Shown: positions 1 to 10,415, counted from the first letter of the stretch. The stretch is DNA of 64,000 bases from Vibrio sp. Y2-5 (GCF_014596725.1 NZ_JACVEG010000001.1:372001-436000), one strand, 5' to 3'. Notes: generated from the sequence alone by a model not told the origin. Made by a program: numbers and translations.

Positions 1-1890
1 CGTGTGGTTTCCGGCTCAGTGCCATTAAAATTGCAAGGCGTTGAACTTTATTCACTCGATTTAGGTCTGCTTCAAGCTGGCGCATCTGTGAAAGGTGAGT
101 TTGAGAAACGCCTTAAGGGTGTGATAGATGCTATTAAACACTCACCCAAACCAATAATTCTGTTTATTGATGAAGCGCATACCTTGATTGGGGCTGGCAA
201 CCAAGAAGGCGGCGGAGATGCCGCTAATTTGCTAAAACCTGCTCTTGCTCGCGGTGAATTGAGCACCATTGCCGCTACAACTTGGAAAGAGTACAAAAAA
301 TACTTCGAGAAAGATCCGGCTTTAACGCGTCGTTTTCAACTTGTCAAATTGGAAGAGCCGAATGTTGAACAGGCCGTTGATATTCTGCGTGGATTGAATT
401 CTGTGTATGAAAAAAATCATAACGTTCTGATCACCGATGACGCGTTGAAAGCGGCAGCCGAATTGTCGGTGCGCTACATATCGGGCAGACAACTACCTGA
501 TAAAGCGATAGATGTACTTGATACTGCTTGTGCTCGCATTGCGATTAACCTGACGGCACCACCCAAACGTATAGCGTTTATCGAAACGGCTTGTCACCAA
601 CGACAACTTGAAATTGATATGTTAGAGCGCGCCCAATTATTGGGTAAAGATGTTGATCGTGAACGCCTTGAAGAGCTGACAGAGCAAGAAGCGAAAGATG
701 AGCAAGAGAGAGATAGATTGACCGCTCAGTGGCAGCAGCAAAAATTGCTGGTTGAAGACATTATAGATCTAAGAGCGTCACTTACTTCGGCTCAACAAGA
801 GACACTTTCTTCCGAGCAGCGTGAGCAAGCGCTGGCTACTATTCGTGAAAAATATCAGCAGCTAGAAACTATACCGCATTCTGAACGTTTGATTCACCCC
901 CAAGTGGATGCTCAGCAAGTTGCGGAGGTGATAGCAGATTGGACGGGTGTACCCGTTGATCAAATGAACAGTGATGAGCTGCATAAGATCACTCATCTAA
1001 CGAGCATTTTAAGTCAGTCAATTAAGGGACAGGGGGTTGCGATTGAACGGATTCATAAGCACCTTCTGACCGCTCGCGCAGACTTACGTCGGCCTGGTCG
1101 TCCAAAAGGCGCTTTTTTGCTTGTAGGACCAAGTGGTGTAGGTAAAACAGAAACCGTGGTTCAACTTGCTAATCACCTATATGGCGGCAAACAATTCCTG
1201 ACCACGATCAATATGTCTGAGTATCAAGAAAAACATACAGTATCGCGTTTGATTGGCTCGCCTCCGGGTTATGTTGGCTACGGCGAAGGCGGCATATTGA
1301 CGGAAGCTATTCGTAAGATGCCATATTCAGTGGTTTTGCTTGATGAAGTAGAAAAAGCACATCCAGAAGTATTGAATCTCTTTTATCAAGCGTTTGATAA
1401 GGGGGAGATTGCGGATGGTGAAGGCCGAGTCATAGATTGTCAGAATATTGTGTTTTTCTTAACTTCAAATTTAGGCTTCGAAACGATAGTCGATTACGCC
1501 GATCGAGTTGAACAATTGGATGATGCTCTCTATCCACAGTTGGCTGCTTTCTTCAAACCCGCGCTACTGGCAAGGATGGAAATTGTTCCTTATATGCCAC
1601 TGAATCCAGAAGTGCTTGAGTCTATCGTCCGTTTCAAGCTTTCACGTCTAGAAACACTATTCCATGAGCGTTACGCCGCTGAAGTTGTAATTGACGATTC
1701 CTTAATTGATGAAATTTTGTCTCGTGCGACTCGTTCTGAAAATGGTGCACGTATGTTGGAAGCGATTATTGATGGTCAATTACTTCCCCCTATTTCCTTG
1801 TCGTTATTGAACAAACTTTCTGAACAGCAGCCAGTGATTCGTATCTATCTGGCGGCACAAGACGGAGAGTTTATTGGAGAGGTTGAGTAG
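1..1890 (+). CDS. tssH: T6SS sheath-disassembly ATPase ClpV (TssH), 5'-truncated by window edge
   Basis: This is the AAA+ ATPase that extracts and recycles contracted VipA/VipB (TssB/TssC) sheaths in the cytoplasm. The frame is open from base 1, and the visible 629 residues are the C-terminal part of a protein of about 870, so the N-terminal domain and the first Walker A lie upstream. Visible are the first Walker B region (LFIDEAHTL, about codons 54-62), a coiled-coil-rich middle domain (about 190-300), the second Walker A GPSGVGKTE (about 376) and the second Walker B LLDEVEKAH (about 447), then the C-terminal ClpB-type small domain. The stop codon abuts vasH. Distinction from the heat-shock disaggregase ClpB rests on the T6SS neighbours and ClpV-like sequence. 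Confidence 0.95.
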   Translation, partial: RVVSGSVPLKLQGVELYSLDLGLLQAGASVKGEFEKRLKGVIDAIKHSPKPIILFIDEAHTLIGAGNQEGGGDAANLLKPALARGELSTIAATTWKEYKKYFEKDPALTRRFQLVKLEEPNVEQAVDILRGLNSVYEKNHNVLITDDALKAAAELSVRYISGRQLPDKAIDVLDTACARIAINLTAPPKRIAFIETACHQRQLEIDMLERAQLLGKDVDRERLEELTEQEAKDEQERDRLTAQWQQQKLLVEDIIDLRASLTSAQQETLSSEQREQALATIREKYQQLETIPHSERLIHPQVDAQQVAEVIADWTGVPVDQMNSDELHKITHLTSILSQSIKGQGVAIERIHKHLLTARADLRRPGRPKGAFLLVGPSGVGKTETVVQLANHLYGGKQFLTTINMSEYQEKHTVSRLIGSPPGYVGYGEGGILTEAIRKMPYSVVLLDEVEKAHPEVLNLFYQAFDKGEIADGEGRVIDCQNIVFFLTSNLGFETIVDYADRVEQLDDALYPQLAAFFKPALLARMEIVPYMPLNPEVLESIVRFKLSRLETLFHERYAAEVVIDDSLIDEILSRATRSENGARMLEAIIDGQLLPPISLSLLNKLSEQQPVIRIYLAAQDGEFIGEVE

Positions 1891-1892
1891 TG

Positions 1893-3482
1893 ATGTCTAA
1901 CTGGTTAGAGCGAATCACAGATCTTATTGGAATCAAGATCAAGAGTGAATTGATAGATCGGTTTGTAGAAATTATTGTTGCTGAGTTGAGCCTGTCTAAT
2001 TGCATGGTGCTCATGCCTAACGCCGAGGGACGTCGTCTTATTCCTTATAATGGGAAGAATAACTTTTCGTGGCAGGTAGATGACCTCAACCATCCATTTA
2101 GTCATGTTTTGCAGAGTTCATTACCAATGACGCTCTCTTCGGATGAGTTGCTGTTTTGGCAATCTGACCGTGCGTTTAATGAGTTAGTTGCTGGTGTTGG
2201 TATGTTTGAAAGCGTTTGTATTTATCCTCTGCCGATTAACTCGAAACAAGTACAGTTAATATTATTCATGTTGGGCGACGAGCGCGCAGTAAGTCGAGCT
2301 TTTTCAAGTCAGGTATGTATTAAGTTTGTTGATGTATTTACTAAACAATGGCACTTGCTTGAGAAAATGGAACGTGAACAGCGGGATATCAAGGTGTTGT
2401 CTGAATCTCTCAGCGACATTCAGCGAGATACAAAGCAACGAGATATGGCGGATAAACTTTCTCTATCCTTGATAGGAAAAAGTAGTGCTATGCAAAAGCT
2501 TCGCCAACAAATTGTTAGTGCGGCAGAGTCAAAATTGTCGGTGATGGTTCAAGGTGACACAGGAACAGGTAAAGAGTTAGTTGCTCAGGCTATTCATCAA
2601 CTATCCAATTGTAATGCAGAGCCATTGGTTGCTATTAATTGCGCCGCCATTCCGGAAAACCTGCTTGAAAGTGAGTTATTTGGATACTGTAAAGGGGCAT
2701 TTTCTGGTGCAGAATCTGATCGTAAAGGCCTGATTGCTCAAGCGAATGGTGGAACTCTATTTCTTGACGAAATAGGTGATATGCCACTTTCTTTACAGGC
2801 AAAGCTGCTGCGCGTTTTAGAAACCAAGCAATTTCGCCCTATTGGGGGAAAGCAGGAATTGAGCTCTGATTTTCGTTTGGTTTCGGCCACTCATGTCAAC
2901 TTGCTTGATCAAGTACGTAAAAATCAGTTTCGTCAGGATTTATATTACCGCCTGTTTCAATATCCTCTAACACTGCCGCGTTTGTCTGAACGTCTTGAAG
3001 ATATCGCTCAATTAAGCCAGCACTTTGTTAGTGAGTTCAATCGACAGCATGGTACTCAAATACGCGGTTTACATTATCGTGCTTTGGATTGTTTAAAGCA
3101 GTACACCTTCCCTGGCAATGTCCGTGAGTTAAAGCATTTAGTGGAATTTGGTTGCGCCCAATGCCGCAATGAATCTGAAATCGATGAAAGCTGTTTTACG
3201 AATCGCATTGCTTGTTTGAATCTTGAGCGTGAAAGTGCCGAGCCTGTAATTCAGCAAAGAGCTGTATCTACGTTGATGAGTGAGCATTCTCCTGCTCTGT
3301 CACAAGGAAATCTATCGACCATCAATGATTTGAAACAAGCGGTTAATGAATATGAAGAGCAGATTATTCGTGAACGCTTGGAGCTATTTTCAGGTGATCG
3401 TAGTAAGGCGGCGGTGAGTTTAGGTATCCCAAAGCGCACTTTCGCCTATAAATGTCGGAAGCTGGAAATCAAATTGTTATGA
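1893..3482 (+). CDS. vasH: VasH, sigma-54-dependent T6SS activator
   Basis: This is a bacterial enhancer-binding protein that drives RpoN-dependent transcription of hcp and related T6SS genes. The N-terminal 190 residues form a GAF-like regulatory region. The AAA+ domain follows, with Walker A GDTGTGKE (about 221-228), the sigma-54 contact loop GAFSGA (268-273; Thr of the usual GAFTGA is Ser here) and Walker B LFLDEIGD (about 290). The C terminus is a Fis-type helix-turn-helix (DRSKAAVSLGIPKRTFAYK). ATG at 1893 is preferred over an in-frame GTG one codon earlier that overlaps the tssH stop. Its end overlaps vasI (ATGA), which indicates translational coupling. A likely target is the sigma-54-type promoter upstream of hcp in this window. 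Confidence 0.93.
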   Translation: MSNWLERITDLIGIKIKSELIDRFVEIIVAELSLSNCMVLMPNAEGRRLIPYNGKNNFSWQVDDLNHPFSHVLQSSLPMTLSSDELLFWQSDRAFNELVAGVGMFESVCIYPLPINSKQVQLILFMLGDERAVSRAFSSQVCIKFVDVFTKQWHLLEKMEREQRDIKVLSESLSDIQRDTKQRDMADKLSLSLIGKSSAMQKLRQQIVSAAESKLSVMVQGDTGTGKELVAQAIHQLSNCNAEPLVAINCAAIPENLLESELFGYCKGAFSGAESDRKGLIAQANGGTLFLDEIGDMPLSLQAKLLRVLETKQFRPIGGKQELSSDFRLVSATHVNLLDQVRKNQFRQDLYYRLFQYPLTLPRLSERLEDIAQLSQHFVSEFNRQHGTQIRGLHYRALDCLKQYTFPGNVRELKHLVEFGCAQCRNESEIDESCFTNRIACLNLERESAEPVIQQRAVSTLMSEHSPALSQGNLSTINDLKQAVNEYEEQIIRERLELFSGDRSKAAVSLGIPKRTFAYKCRKLEIKLL

Positions 3483-4123
3483 ATACTTCAACTTACATAC
3501 TGACCGTATTGATGAGCGGAATACTGTTCAGCATTCAGACTATGGCGAATGATTCTGTAGTGTCACAGCTGGATCGTGCGCAGCAGTGCACTTTAATCCT
3601 TGAGCGCTTAGAGCGGCTAAGTTGCTTTGATCAAGTGATGGGCACGCCAACCCTACTGCCGTCTTCAACGATGAATGATGATAAACCTCAAGCGTGGTAT
3701 ACCGCGTTTTCTACGGCTCTGAAAGCTCAACCAATTAATGTCATTGAGCAAGGCGACAAAGAGAATGGCGATGCGTGGCTGACGCTATCCGTGCCGCAAA
3801 CGCAAGAGCAGCTATCACCAGTGTTGATGATGAGTTGTATCAATAATATTAGCCGTATTGAATTAGCGCTACCCGTTCCGTTGGAAGATGCGCGCATTAA
3901 AGTCTCAGTCGCTTATGGCCCTAAACAATATTGGCGCAGCGATGATGTTGGAGTGCTGTTCTCTTCAGCAAGAGGGTTACCTGCGATTTCAATGATGAAA
4001 GCGATGACGAAAAACTCTCGGTTAATTCTGCGCTCAAACTCTCCCCAGATTGATGGCTTACAATTTGACGCTGGGCAGTTAAGTAAAGCTTTAGTCCCAT
4101 TACGGCAACGGTGTGGATGGTAA
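3479..4123 (+). CDS. vasI: VasI/TagO, T6SS-associated exported protein
   Basis: This 214-residue protein belongs to the T6SS-associated VasI/TagO family, identified by position between vasH and tssA and by its general form. The start is the ATG of an ATGA overlap with the vasH stop, which leaves a plausible signal peptide (hydrophobic residues 5-18, cleavage after TMA near residue 23). The mature part opens with a short segment holding two cysteines (AQQC and RLSC) that could form a disulfide in the periplasm. An upstream in-frame ATG at 3452 would lengthen and spoil the signal peptide. The family's exact role is poorly defined; in other systems TagO has been tied to apparatus assembly. Confidence 0.85.
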   Translation: MNTSTYILTVLMSGILFSIQTMANDSVVSQLDRAQQCTLILERLERLSCFDQVMGTPTLLPSSTMNDDKPQAWYTAFSTALKAQPINVIEQGDKENGDAWLTLSVPQTQEQLSPVLMMSCINNISRIELALPVPLEDARIKVSVAYGPKQYWRSDDVGVLFSSARGLPAISMMKAMTKNSRLILRSNSPQIDGLQFDAGQLSKALVPLRQRCGW

Positions 4124-4125
4124 CG

Positions 4126-5529
4126 ATGGATATTACTCAATATCGAGCGAGTATCGTTCGCCCAATTTGTACTGCGTCACCAACAGGTGAACGACTGTTA
4201 GATGAGCCGTTGTTTGATTTTATTGAAGATCAAATGATGAAGGTCGGCTCGCTATCTCATGCGGCTGTGCAGTGGCAGGAGGTCGAGCATAGCGTTGTCA
4301 CTTTGTTGAATGAAAAAAGTAAAGATATCAAGCTACTGGTTTATCTTTTGCAGTGCTTACATCATCAATTGACTCCCAAACGCTTGATCACTTCTTTTGG
4401 CGTTATGAGTGATTTTATTGCGCACTATTGGCAAGACAGTTTTCCCGCACCAGGTAAGCGCGGCAATCTTCCTAGACGAAAGTTTTTCAGCCAAATCTGT
4501 CAACGCTTTGCACTGGCGGTTAATAAGTTTGATTTCTCGGTGCTCGATAGCCAAGACAGAGATGAACTGCAGCAAGTGGTGCAAGAGTGGCAGGCCGTGA
4601 TAGAGGCGAATGAACTATTATCTGATGTCGCAGAGTCGGTCGCGATGACGACTTTTAGTCAACTTAAGAAAGCACAAGAGCGTGAGAAAGTGGCGCAAGC
4701 TGCTGATCAAAAGCCAGCCAAGTCGGCCAGTACATCTCCAAGTCCGGCATCTTCTTTAGCGATCGATAACTCGAGTGACAAAGCTGCGAAACAAACATTG
4801 CTAAAAGTCGCTGAATATTTGTCGGAACAAGAGTCCTCTGGCGCGTTAGCTATTCGTGTGCGACGTCATGCGTTATGGGGAGCGATTGCCACGCTTCCTG
4901 ATCACGACCATTTAGGCCAAACCTTACTAAGAGGAATGCAAATCGAGCGAGTCAAAGAATATCAAGATCAGATGCATTCCCCTGATCTGGCGTTGTGGCG
5001 GCGCGTTGAACATAGCTTAACTATCTCACCTTATTGGTTTGAAGGTCAGTTAATGAGTCATGATATCGCTAAGGCATTAGGTCAAGATGGATGGTGTAAA
5101 GCTATTATAGAAGAAAATCAATCATTTATTGAACGTTTTCCCACAGTGCTAGATCTTAAGTTTAAAGGAGGATCGCCATTTGTCACTGATGCGGTTCGAG
5201 AGTGGTTAACGGCTTATCAAAGCTTTGATGCTACCGCATCCAATTCGGGGTGTTGGCAGGATCAACGCGAAGAAGCGTTCACTTTGGCTAAAGAAGGGGG
5301 CATCGCCGTGGCGATGTCAATGCTCAATGATGGTTTAGTGGCAGCAACAGAGCCTCGCGATCGTTTTTACTGGCGCTTATTGAGTGCTGATCTACTTAAA
5401 CACAATCACCTAGATGCTATGGCTAAAGAACAATATCAAACTTTAAAACAAGAAATTATACAGACGAGCGTTACCGAATGGGAGCCGTCACTCATTGAGC
5501 AACTAGAACGAAACACCGCGTCAGATTAA
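4126..5529 (+). CDS. tssA: TssA/VasJ, T6SS tail-assembly cap protein
   Basis: The protein has 467 residues. The N-terminal ImpA_N domain (about residues 10-125) carries the recognisable ICTASPTGERL segment, and a low-complexity Ala/Ser/Lys linker near 190-225 leads to a VasJ-type C-terminal domain. TssA proteins bind the baseplate and organise polymerisation of the Hcp tube and sheath. ATG at 4126 starts two bases after the vasI stop. An in-frame ATG at 4111 lies inside vasI and is less likely. The gene is followed 15 bases later by tssM. The C terminus resembles the V. cholerae VasJ type rather than the EvpK type. Confidence 0.9.
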   Translation: MDITQYRASIVRPICTASPTGERLLDEPLFDFIEDQMMKVGSLSHAAVQWQEVEHSVVTLLNEKSKDIKLLVYLLQCLHHQLTPKRLITSFGVMSDFIAHYWQDSFPAPGKRGNLPRRKFFSQICQRFALAVNKFDFSVLDSQDRDELQQVVQEWQAVIEANELLSDVAESVAMTTFSQLKKAQEREKVAQAADQKPAKSASTSPSPASSLAIDNSSDKAAKQTLLKVAEYLSEQESSGALAIRVRRHALWGAIATLPDHDHLGQTLLRGMQIERVKEYQDQMHSPDLALWRRVEHSLTISPYWFEGQLMSHDIAKALGQDGWCKAIIEENQSFIERFPTVLDLKFKGGSPFVTDAVREWLTAYQSFDATASNSGCWQDQREEAFTLAKEGGIAVAMSMLNDGLVAATEPRDRFYWRLLSADLLKHNHLDAMAKEQYQTLKQEIIQTSVTEWEPSLIEQLERNTASD

Positions 5530-5544
5530 GCTAAGGGACTATCC

Positions 5545-8500
5545 ATGTGGAAAAGTATCATTGGGATCGTTAAAAAATGTAAGCCGGGTATAGCAGCAGC
5601 GCTTCCAATTCTGTTGTTTACACTCTTTATTTTATTAAATGTCGCTATTTGGTGGGCCGGTCCTTGGTTAGAGATTCAAGGCAATAAACCATTAGAGACT
5701 GTATTTGCTCGAGGTTTAGCGAGCGCGTTGTTTATTCTTTTTTCCTTATCTGCTTGGGGGCTTTTGCAATCGCGCAGACTGCGAGGTTTTAAAAATCAAC
5801 AAAAGCACGAAGAGCAATTAAGGCAAGACCCTATACAGGTATATGAAATACGCCAAGAAGCAGAACTTAACGGCGTAATGAAGGAGATGAAACAAAGTCT
5901 CAACACTCGTAATTATCTTTATGCGTTACCTTGGTATTTAGTGCTTGGCTTGGAAAATGCGGGTAAAACGAGTTTGATTAACCGTTCTGGGCAGAATTTT
6001 GCTTTATCTTCCGTCATGCGCGCTTCTGGCCAAAAGAGTGAAAATCCATATTCATTTGATTGGTGGATTGGTAATGAATCAGTACTCATTGATCCTGATG
6101 GTGAATTGTTGACTCAAGGTAATCGCAGCGAAGACGATGATAGTGAACTTGAGCGCCGTTTGTGGCTTCACTTTGTTAACTGGTTAGAAAAAACCCGCAG
6201 TCGCAGGCCGCTAAATGGTGTGGTTCTCGCATTAGACGTGTCACATTTGGCAACTTCTACGGTGACTGAACGTAAAGCTTACGCCAATTTATTGCGTGCG
6301 CGTATTCGTGAACTAATGGAAACGCTGGCTACCCGTTTACCCGTGTACATTACTTTAACTAAGCTTGATCTTCTCTACGGTTTTGAACCTTTCTTTAAGC
6401 ATTATTCGAAAGCGCAACGTGATGAGGTACTAGGCTTTACCTTTTCACTTGAGTCGGTCGATAACCTCGATCATTGGTTGGAAGAGTTTTCTCGTGATTA
6501 CAGTCAATTTGTTTTAAGCATTAATGAGCTCTTTCCTCACGCTGTCGCTGAATCCATCGAACAGGAGGAGCGTGATGCTATTTATAGCTTTACGCGTCAA
6601 ATGTCGGGTTTACAAAGTATCTTGAAACAGTTCTTCCAAGATGCACTTTCTAGTGATCAGTTTTCAACATCAGCACTGGTCCGTGGCGCATACTTTACGT
6701 CTGTTTATCAACAAGGTGTGCCGTGTAATGCTTTTGGTGATTCAGCTTCACGCCGGTATGGTCTATCTCATGCGGTTAACAAAGCTCAAAATGCCAAAAA
6801 TTCAACGGTTTATTTTACTCAGCAGCTATTTAGTAACATTATTTACCCTGAAGCAGGACTTGCATCGGACAATTTCCGCGTTGCAAAACATAAACGCCGT
6901 TTAATGGGATTGTCATTTACCGCTTGTTTGGTTGCATCAGTACTGCTGTTGGGAGCTTGGCATCGTAACTACATCATTAACGTCAATCATTCTGACGCGG
7001 TGTTAGCGAAGGTAAATGAATATAAAGCTAAGTACCCCTCAAACCTAGAATTGGCATCGCAAAAGGATATATTGGGACCGCTGAACAAAATCCGTCAAGC
7101 GACGTTGGAGTTTGGCTTCTTTCGCGATAAACCACACTACATCTCGGATTTAGGTCTCTATCAAGGTCATACCATTGGGCCAATGGTCGAAAATACATAC
7201 TTAAATTTGCTAGAGAGCCGCTTTTTACCGTTGTTGATGGCCGATGTTGTCGTAGCACTTGAGAAAGCTAAAACTGAAGAAGAAAAACTGGCTGTTCTGC
7301 GAGTTTATAGAATGATGGTTGATAAAAGTGGTCGTTATAAGGATTATGTTCTTGATTACTTTGGTAAGTATTGGCAAAGCGCGTATGCAGGACAAAAGCA
7401 AGTTCAAGGCGAATTGCTTGACCACTTAGATTATGCCATGCGACATACTGATTTGGCTGGAGATAGAGCGGTAGGTGATCAGTTCGCAGAGCGTGCAATG
7501 AAACCGTATGATCAAACGATTGCTCGTGTTCAAGCTGAACTTAGCAGTATGCCAAACGATCAGCGTGTTTATCGAAATTTAAAACTGAATGCGCAAACGG
7601 TGCTTGGGCCTTCTATTAGCATTCGTAATTTAGTCGGGCCCATCTTTGATATCGTATTCGAAGAACGAGTGTCTAACAAAAACTTATCTATGTATATCCC
7701 GCAAATGCTGACGAAGGAAGGTTTTGAGAACTATTTTATGCCACGTTCTGAGTCGGTTTCTGAGCTTGCTCTTATCGACAGTTGGGTGCTCGGTCAGTCA
7801 AAAACGGCACAGTTCAGTGAAGCAGACAAACAAGTGTTGCGAGAGAAAATACGTAATCTCTATGTTGCCGATTATGTGAATACTTGGCGCACGGCGTTGA
7901 ATGAAATCGATATGAAATATTTTAGCGATATCAATGAAGGAGTGATGGTTTTAGAGAATTTAACTGGGCACGTTGAGCCACTCCAGAGATTGCTAAGAAC
8001 GCTAGAGAACAACACGCAAGTCATCTCTGGACTAAACCCAGATAGTGAAGCAGGTGAAGAACTATTAAAAAGTGCTAAGTACAAGGTGGCTTCTAACATT
8101 CAGTCTCCTTTTGCTGAACTGAATTTGATGCTTAGACCAGTCGGTGATCAACCAGCATATATCAATGAAGTTTTGTCTTCTGTTGATGAATTGAAAAATT
8201 ACCTGAAGTCAATTCAAGAATCACCTGATGTAGGAATGGCAGCATTGGATGCGACCAAAGCGCGTGTCAAATTAGTGAGTGCCGATCCTATTTACACTCT
8301 AAAGCGTATTTCGTCTGGTTTGCCAAGACCACTTGATAGCATGATCGCCAAGCTTGCTGATGAAAGTTGGTACGTGGTCAAGCAAGAAGCAATTAAACAT
8401 TTGGAAGTTCGCTGGTATGAGGATGTTTACCAGCCTTACTACACCAAGTTAGCGAGTCGTTATCCGTTCAATGCGGAATCGGGAAAAGATGTAGCATTGG

Positions 8501-9093
8501 AGGATTTTGAATCCTTCTTTGCACCAAAAGGAACACTGGACAATTTCTATAATAATCAGTTGAAAGTCTTTATCGAAGAGAACATTGCGGTTGATGAATA
8601 CGATACTGCACAGTCGCTTATTCGTCCTGAAGTTTTGGCACAAATTGAGCAGGCACAGAGAATTCGCCAGGCTTTTTTCAATCGTAAAGGGATTCTAGAT
8701 GTAAACTTTTCTGTTGAGCCATTGCAATTGAGCGGCAACAAGCGCAGAAGTGTTCTCAACGTTGATGGACAGTATCTGACTTATAGTCATGGCACTCGCG
8801 AAGGGGTCGAGCTGATTTGGCCAAACACACTGCGTAATTCTGCGGTATCGAAAGTCACATTAGTGCCAACTAAATCGAATTTGTCTCCGAGAAGCATCAA
8901 CATGAAAGGTCCTTGGGCATTTTTCAGATTACTGGACAAAGGTAATGTTATGTCAGCGAGTAAAACTTCGGTTGATTACCGATTTGTCGTTGATGGTGGA
9001 GATATGGTGTACCGACTCAATGCGGAATCTGATGCCAATCCATTCACGGAACGATTGTTTAAGTCGTTTAAGTTATCTAAGACTCTTTACTAA
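5545..9093 (+). CDS. tssM: TssM/VasK (IcmF), T6SS inner-membrane complex subunit
   Basis: This is the 1182-residue IcmF-family subunit that, with TssL and TssJ, forms the trans-envelope complex. Two N-terminal membrane segments (about 17-37 and 50-70) are followed by a cytoplasmic GTPase-like domain with Walker A GLENAGKT (135-142) and a VLALDVSHL strand. A third membrane segment (about 453-475) precedes a large periplasmic part with IcmF-related and C-terminal beta domains. The Walker A residues are intact, so this copy may bind nucleotide, which not all TssM proteins do. It follows tssA in the same transcription unit, and a hairpin lies just behind it. Confidence 0.94.
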   Translation: MWKSIIGIVKKCKPGIAAALPILLFTLFILLNVAIWWAGPWLEIQGNKPLETVFARGLASALFILFSLSAWGLLQSRRLRGFKNQQKHEEQLRQDPIQVYEIRQEAELNGVMKEMKQSLNTRNYLYALPWYLVLGLENAGKTSLINRSGQNFALSSVMRASGQKSENPYSFDWWIGNESVLIDPDGELLTQGNRSEDDDSELERRLWLHFVNWLEKTRSRRPLNGVVLALDVSHLATSTVTERKAYANLLRARIRELMETLATRLPVYITLTKLDLLYGFEPFFKHYSKAQRDEVLGFTFSLESVDNLDHWLEEFSRDYSQFVLSINELFPHAVAESIEQEERDAIYSFTRQMSGLQSILKQFFQDALSSDQFSTSALVRGAYFTSVYQQGVPCNAFGDSASRRYGLSHAVNKAQNAKNSTVYFTQQLFSNIIYPEAGLASDNFRVAKHKRRLMGLSFTACLVASVLLLGAWHRNYIINVNHSDAVLAKVNEYKAKYPSNLELASQKDILGPLNKIRQATLEFGFFRDKPHYISDLGLYQGHTIGPMVENTYLNLLESRFLPLLMADVVVALEKAKTEEEKLAVLRVYRMMVDKSGRYKDYVLDYFGKYWQSAYAGQKQVQGELLDHLDYAMRHTDLAGDRAVGDQFAERAMKPYDQTIARVQAELSSMPNDQRVYRNLKLNAQTVLGPSISIRNLVGPIFDIVFEERVSNKNLSMYIPQMLTKEGFENYFMPRSESVSELALIDSWVLGQSKTAQFSEADKQVLREKIRNLYVADYVNTWRTALNEIDMKYFSDINEGVMVLENLTGHVEPLQRLLRTLENNTQVISGLNPDSEAGEELLKSAKYKVASNIQSPFAELNLMLRPVGDQPAYINEVLSSVDELKNYLKSIQESPDVGMAALDATKARVKLVSADPIYTLKRISSGLPRPLDSMIAKLADESWYVVKQEAIKHLEVRWYEDVYQPYYTKLASRYPFNAESGKDVALEDFESFFAPKGTLDNFYNNQLKVFIEENIAVDEYDTAQSLIRPEVLAQIEQAQRIRQAFFNRKGILDVNFSVEPLQLSGNKRRSVLNVDGQYLTYSHGTREGVELIWPNTLRNSAVSKVTLVPTKSNLSPRSINMKGPWAFFRLLDKGNVMSASKTSVDYRFVVDGGDMVYRLNAESDANPFTERLFKSFKLSKTLY

Positions 9094-9102
9094 AACATGT
9101 TA

Positions 9103-9129
9103 AGGAGTGAGGTGGCTCGCTCCTTTCTT
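9103..9129 (+). terminator. Hairpin between tssM and vasL
   Basis: A 9-base-pair stem (AGGAGTGAG/CTCGCTCCT, one G-U pair, GTGG loop) is followed by TTCTT. It looks like a weak intrinsic terminator inside the T6SS cluster, so vasL may be expressed at a lower level or from its own promoter. Confidence 0.55.
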
Positions 9130-9146
9130 ACCGGGACGCAGTATCT

Positions 9147-10415
9147 ATGTCCAATACAGTTTTACTGGATCAAGTGGTTTACCATATAACGTCTGATTCA
9201 GACGCAATCAGACATCTAGATAGTTACCAAAAGGTGAGGGATGAAATTAATAGTCGTTTTAATCCTTTATCTGGAGGTACCAATTGGCAAGAGGTTTATC
9301 GCTGGAGTGAGCAATTAGCCCAAGGGGCTGGTGTTGATTTACTGATGAGTAGTTATCTCACAATTGCTAAGCTTAAAATCGAAGGTCTTTCCGGCTACGC
9401 AAATGGATTAGAGCTATTGATGCATTGTTTGAGTTTGCTACCTAAGCCGGATTCCAAGTCAGCCAAAATGCGCAAGGAAGTCTTGGATTGGGTTAATAGT
9501 AAGGCGATTATTGAGCTAAATAAGATGAAACCAGCTCAAGAACAGCTACGTGACCTTTATCGTAGTGAGAGGATATGTGGAACAATTCATCACTGGATGT
9601 CTATCCAACAGCCTGACATTAGTGTCGATTTTGAAGGGGTGGGTTTTGCACTCTTTGAGCATATTGATAAGATTGAAACTCGCTATTACACGGCGTTAAA
9701 ACGCCAAGACAAGCAACTTAATGAAAATGCAGATCGTGTTTCGCGTAAACGCCATTACTATACTTTAGCTACAACATGTCTGGTTACCGCAGCCTTAAGT
9801 CTTACTGGTTTATGGCTTTACTATCATCCGAACTTGTGGAACAAATATCCGTTCAAGCAATCGCTTGAAGTTCCCGTTCTGACGACAAATAATCTTGATA
9901 GTTACGTTGCAAATACCCCACCGAATAGAATAGCTTCGGTTCAATCTGAAATGGTGTCTATGTATCAGTCTTCTATTGAAGAGAAAATACAAACATCGAT
10001 TGAGCAACCGTACTTGAAGGCGATAGAGCAGCGTGATGTTTTACAGAGGCTCTATGCTGGAAATGAGCAAGTTAATCAGATCAGTCAGGTTCTTTACCAA
10101 GATCAGAAACTAGCTCTTGAACAGACGGATCAGTTCGTAGCCAAATTTAGTGAAATTCGAACGAAGATGGCCAATATTGCATTGTTAGCCAAGAAGCGTC
10201 GTTGGTCTCAGATATCAGACGAAACGAAATCTTTAGAGCAGTTTGCTGTCAGTTTATCGCCAATCTACGGTCGTGTTGGCTATATTGAAAGCTTGATAGA
10301 AGATCAACACTATCAACATGCACAAGAAGAGTTAGCAGAACTAAAATGGCGTCTGAACAATCTTAGTTGGAAGGTGGCGGCTTTAGATACCGAACTATCT
10401 ACGTTACAGGACTAA
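9147..10415 (+). CDS. vasL: VasL, ImpA-domain T6SS membrane protein
   Basis: The protein has 422 residues. The N-terminal part (about 30-150) resembles the ImpA_N domain of TssA proteins, one membrane segment lies at about 205-226, and the C-terminal half is a helical, coiled-coil-prone region. This layout and the position directly after tssM match VasL of V. cholerae. A TssA-like protein anchored in the inner membrane would suit a role in placing or terminating the growing tail, but that is inference. The gene is separated from tssM by a hairpin and followed by a long perfect inverted repeat. Confidence 0.85.
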   Translation: MSNTVLLDQVVYHITSDSDAIRHLDSYQKVRDEINSRFNPLSGGTNWQEVYRWSEQLAQGAGVDLLMSSYLTIAKLKIEGLSGYANGLELLMHCLSLLPKPDSKSAKMRKEVLDWVNSKAIIELNKMKPAQEQLRDLYRSERICGTIHHWMSIQQPDISVDFEGVGFALFEHIDKIETRYYTALKRQDKQLNENADRVSRKRHYYTLATTCLVTAALSLTGLWLYYHPNLWNKYPFKQSLEVPVLTTNNLDSYVANTPPNRIASVQSEMVSMYQSSIEEKIQTSIEQPYLKAIEQRDVLQRLYAGNEQVNQISQVLYQDQKLALEQTDQFVAKFSEIRTKMANIALLAKKRRWSQISDETKSLEQFAVSLSPIYGRVGYIESLIEDQHYQHAQEELAELKWRLNNLSWKVAALDTELSTLQD

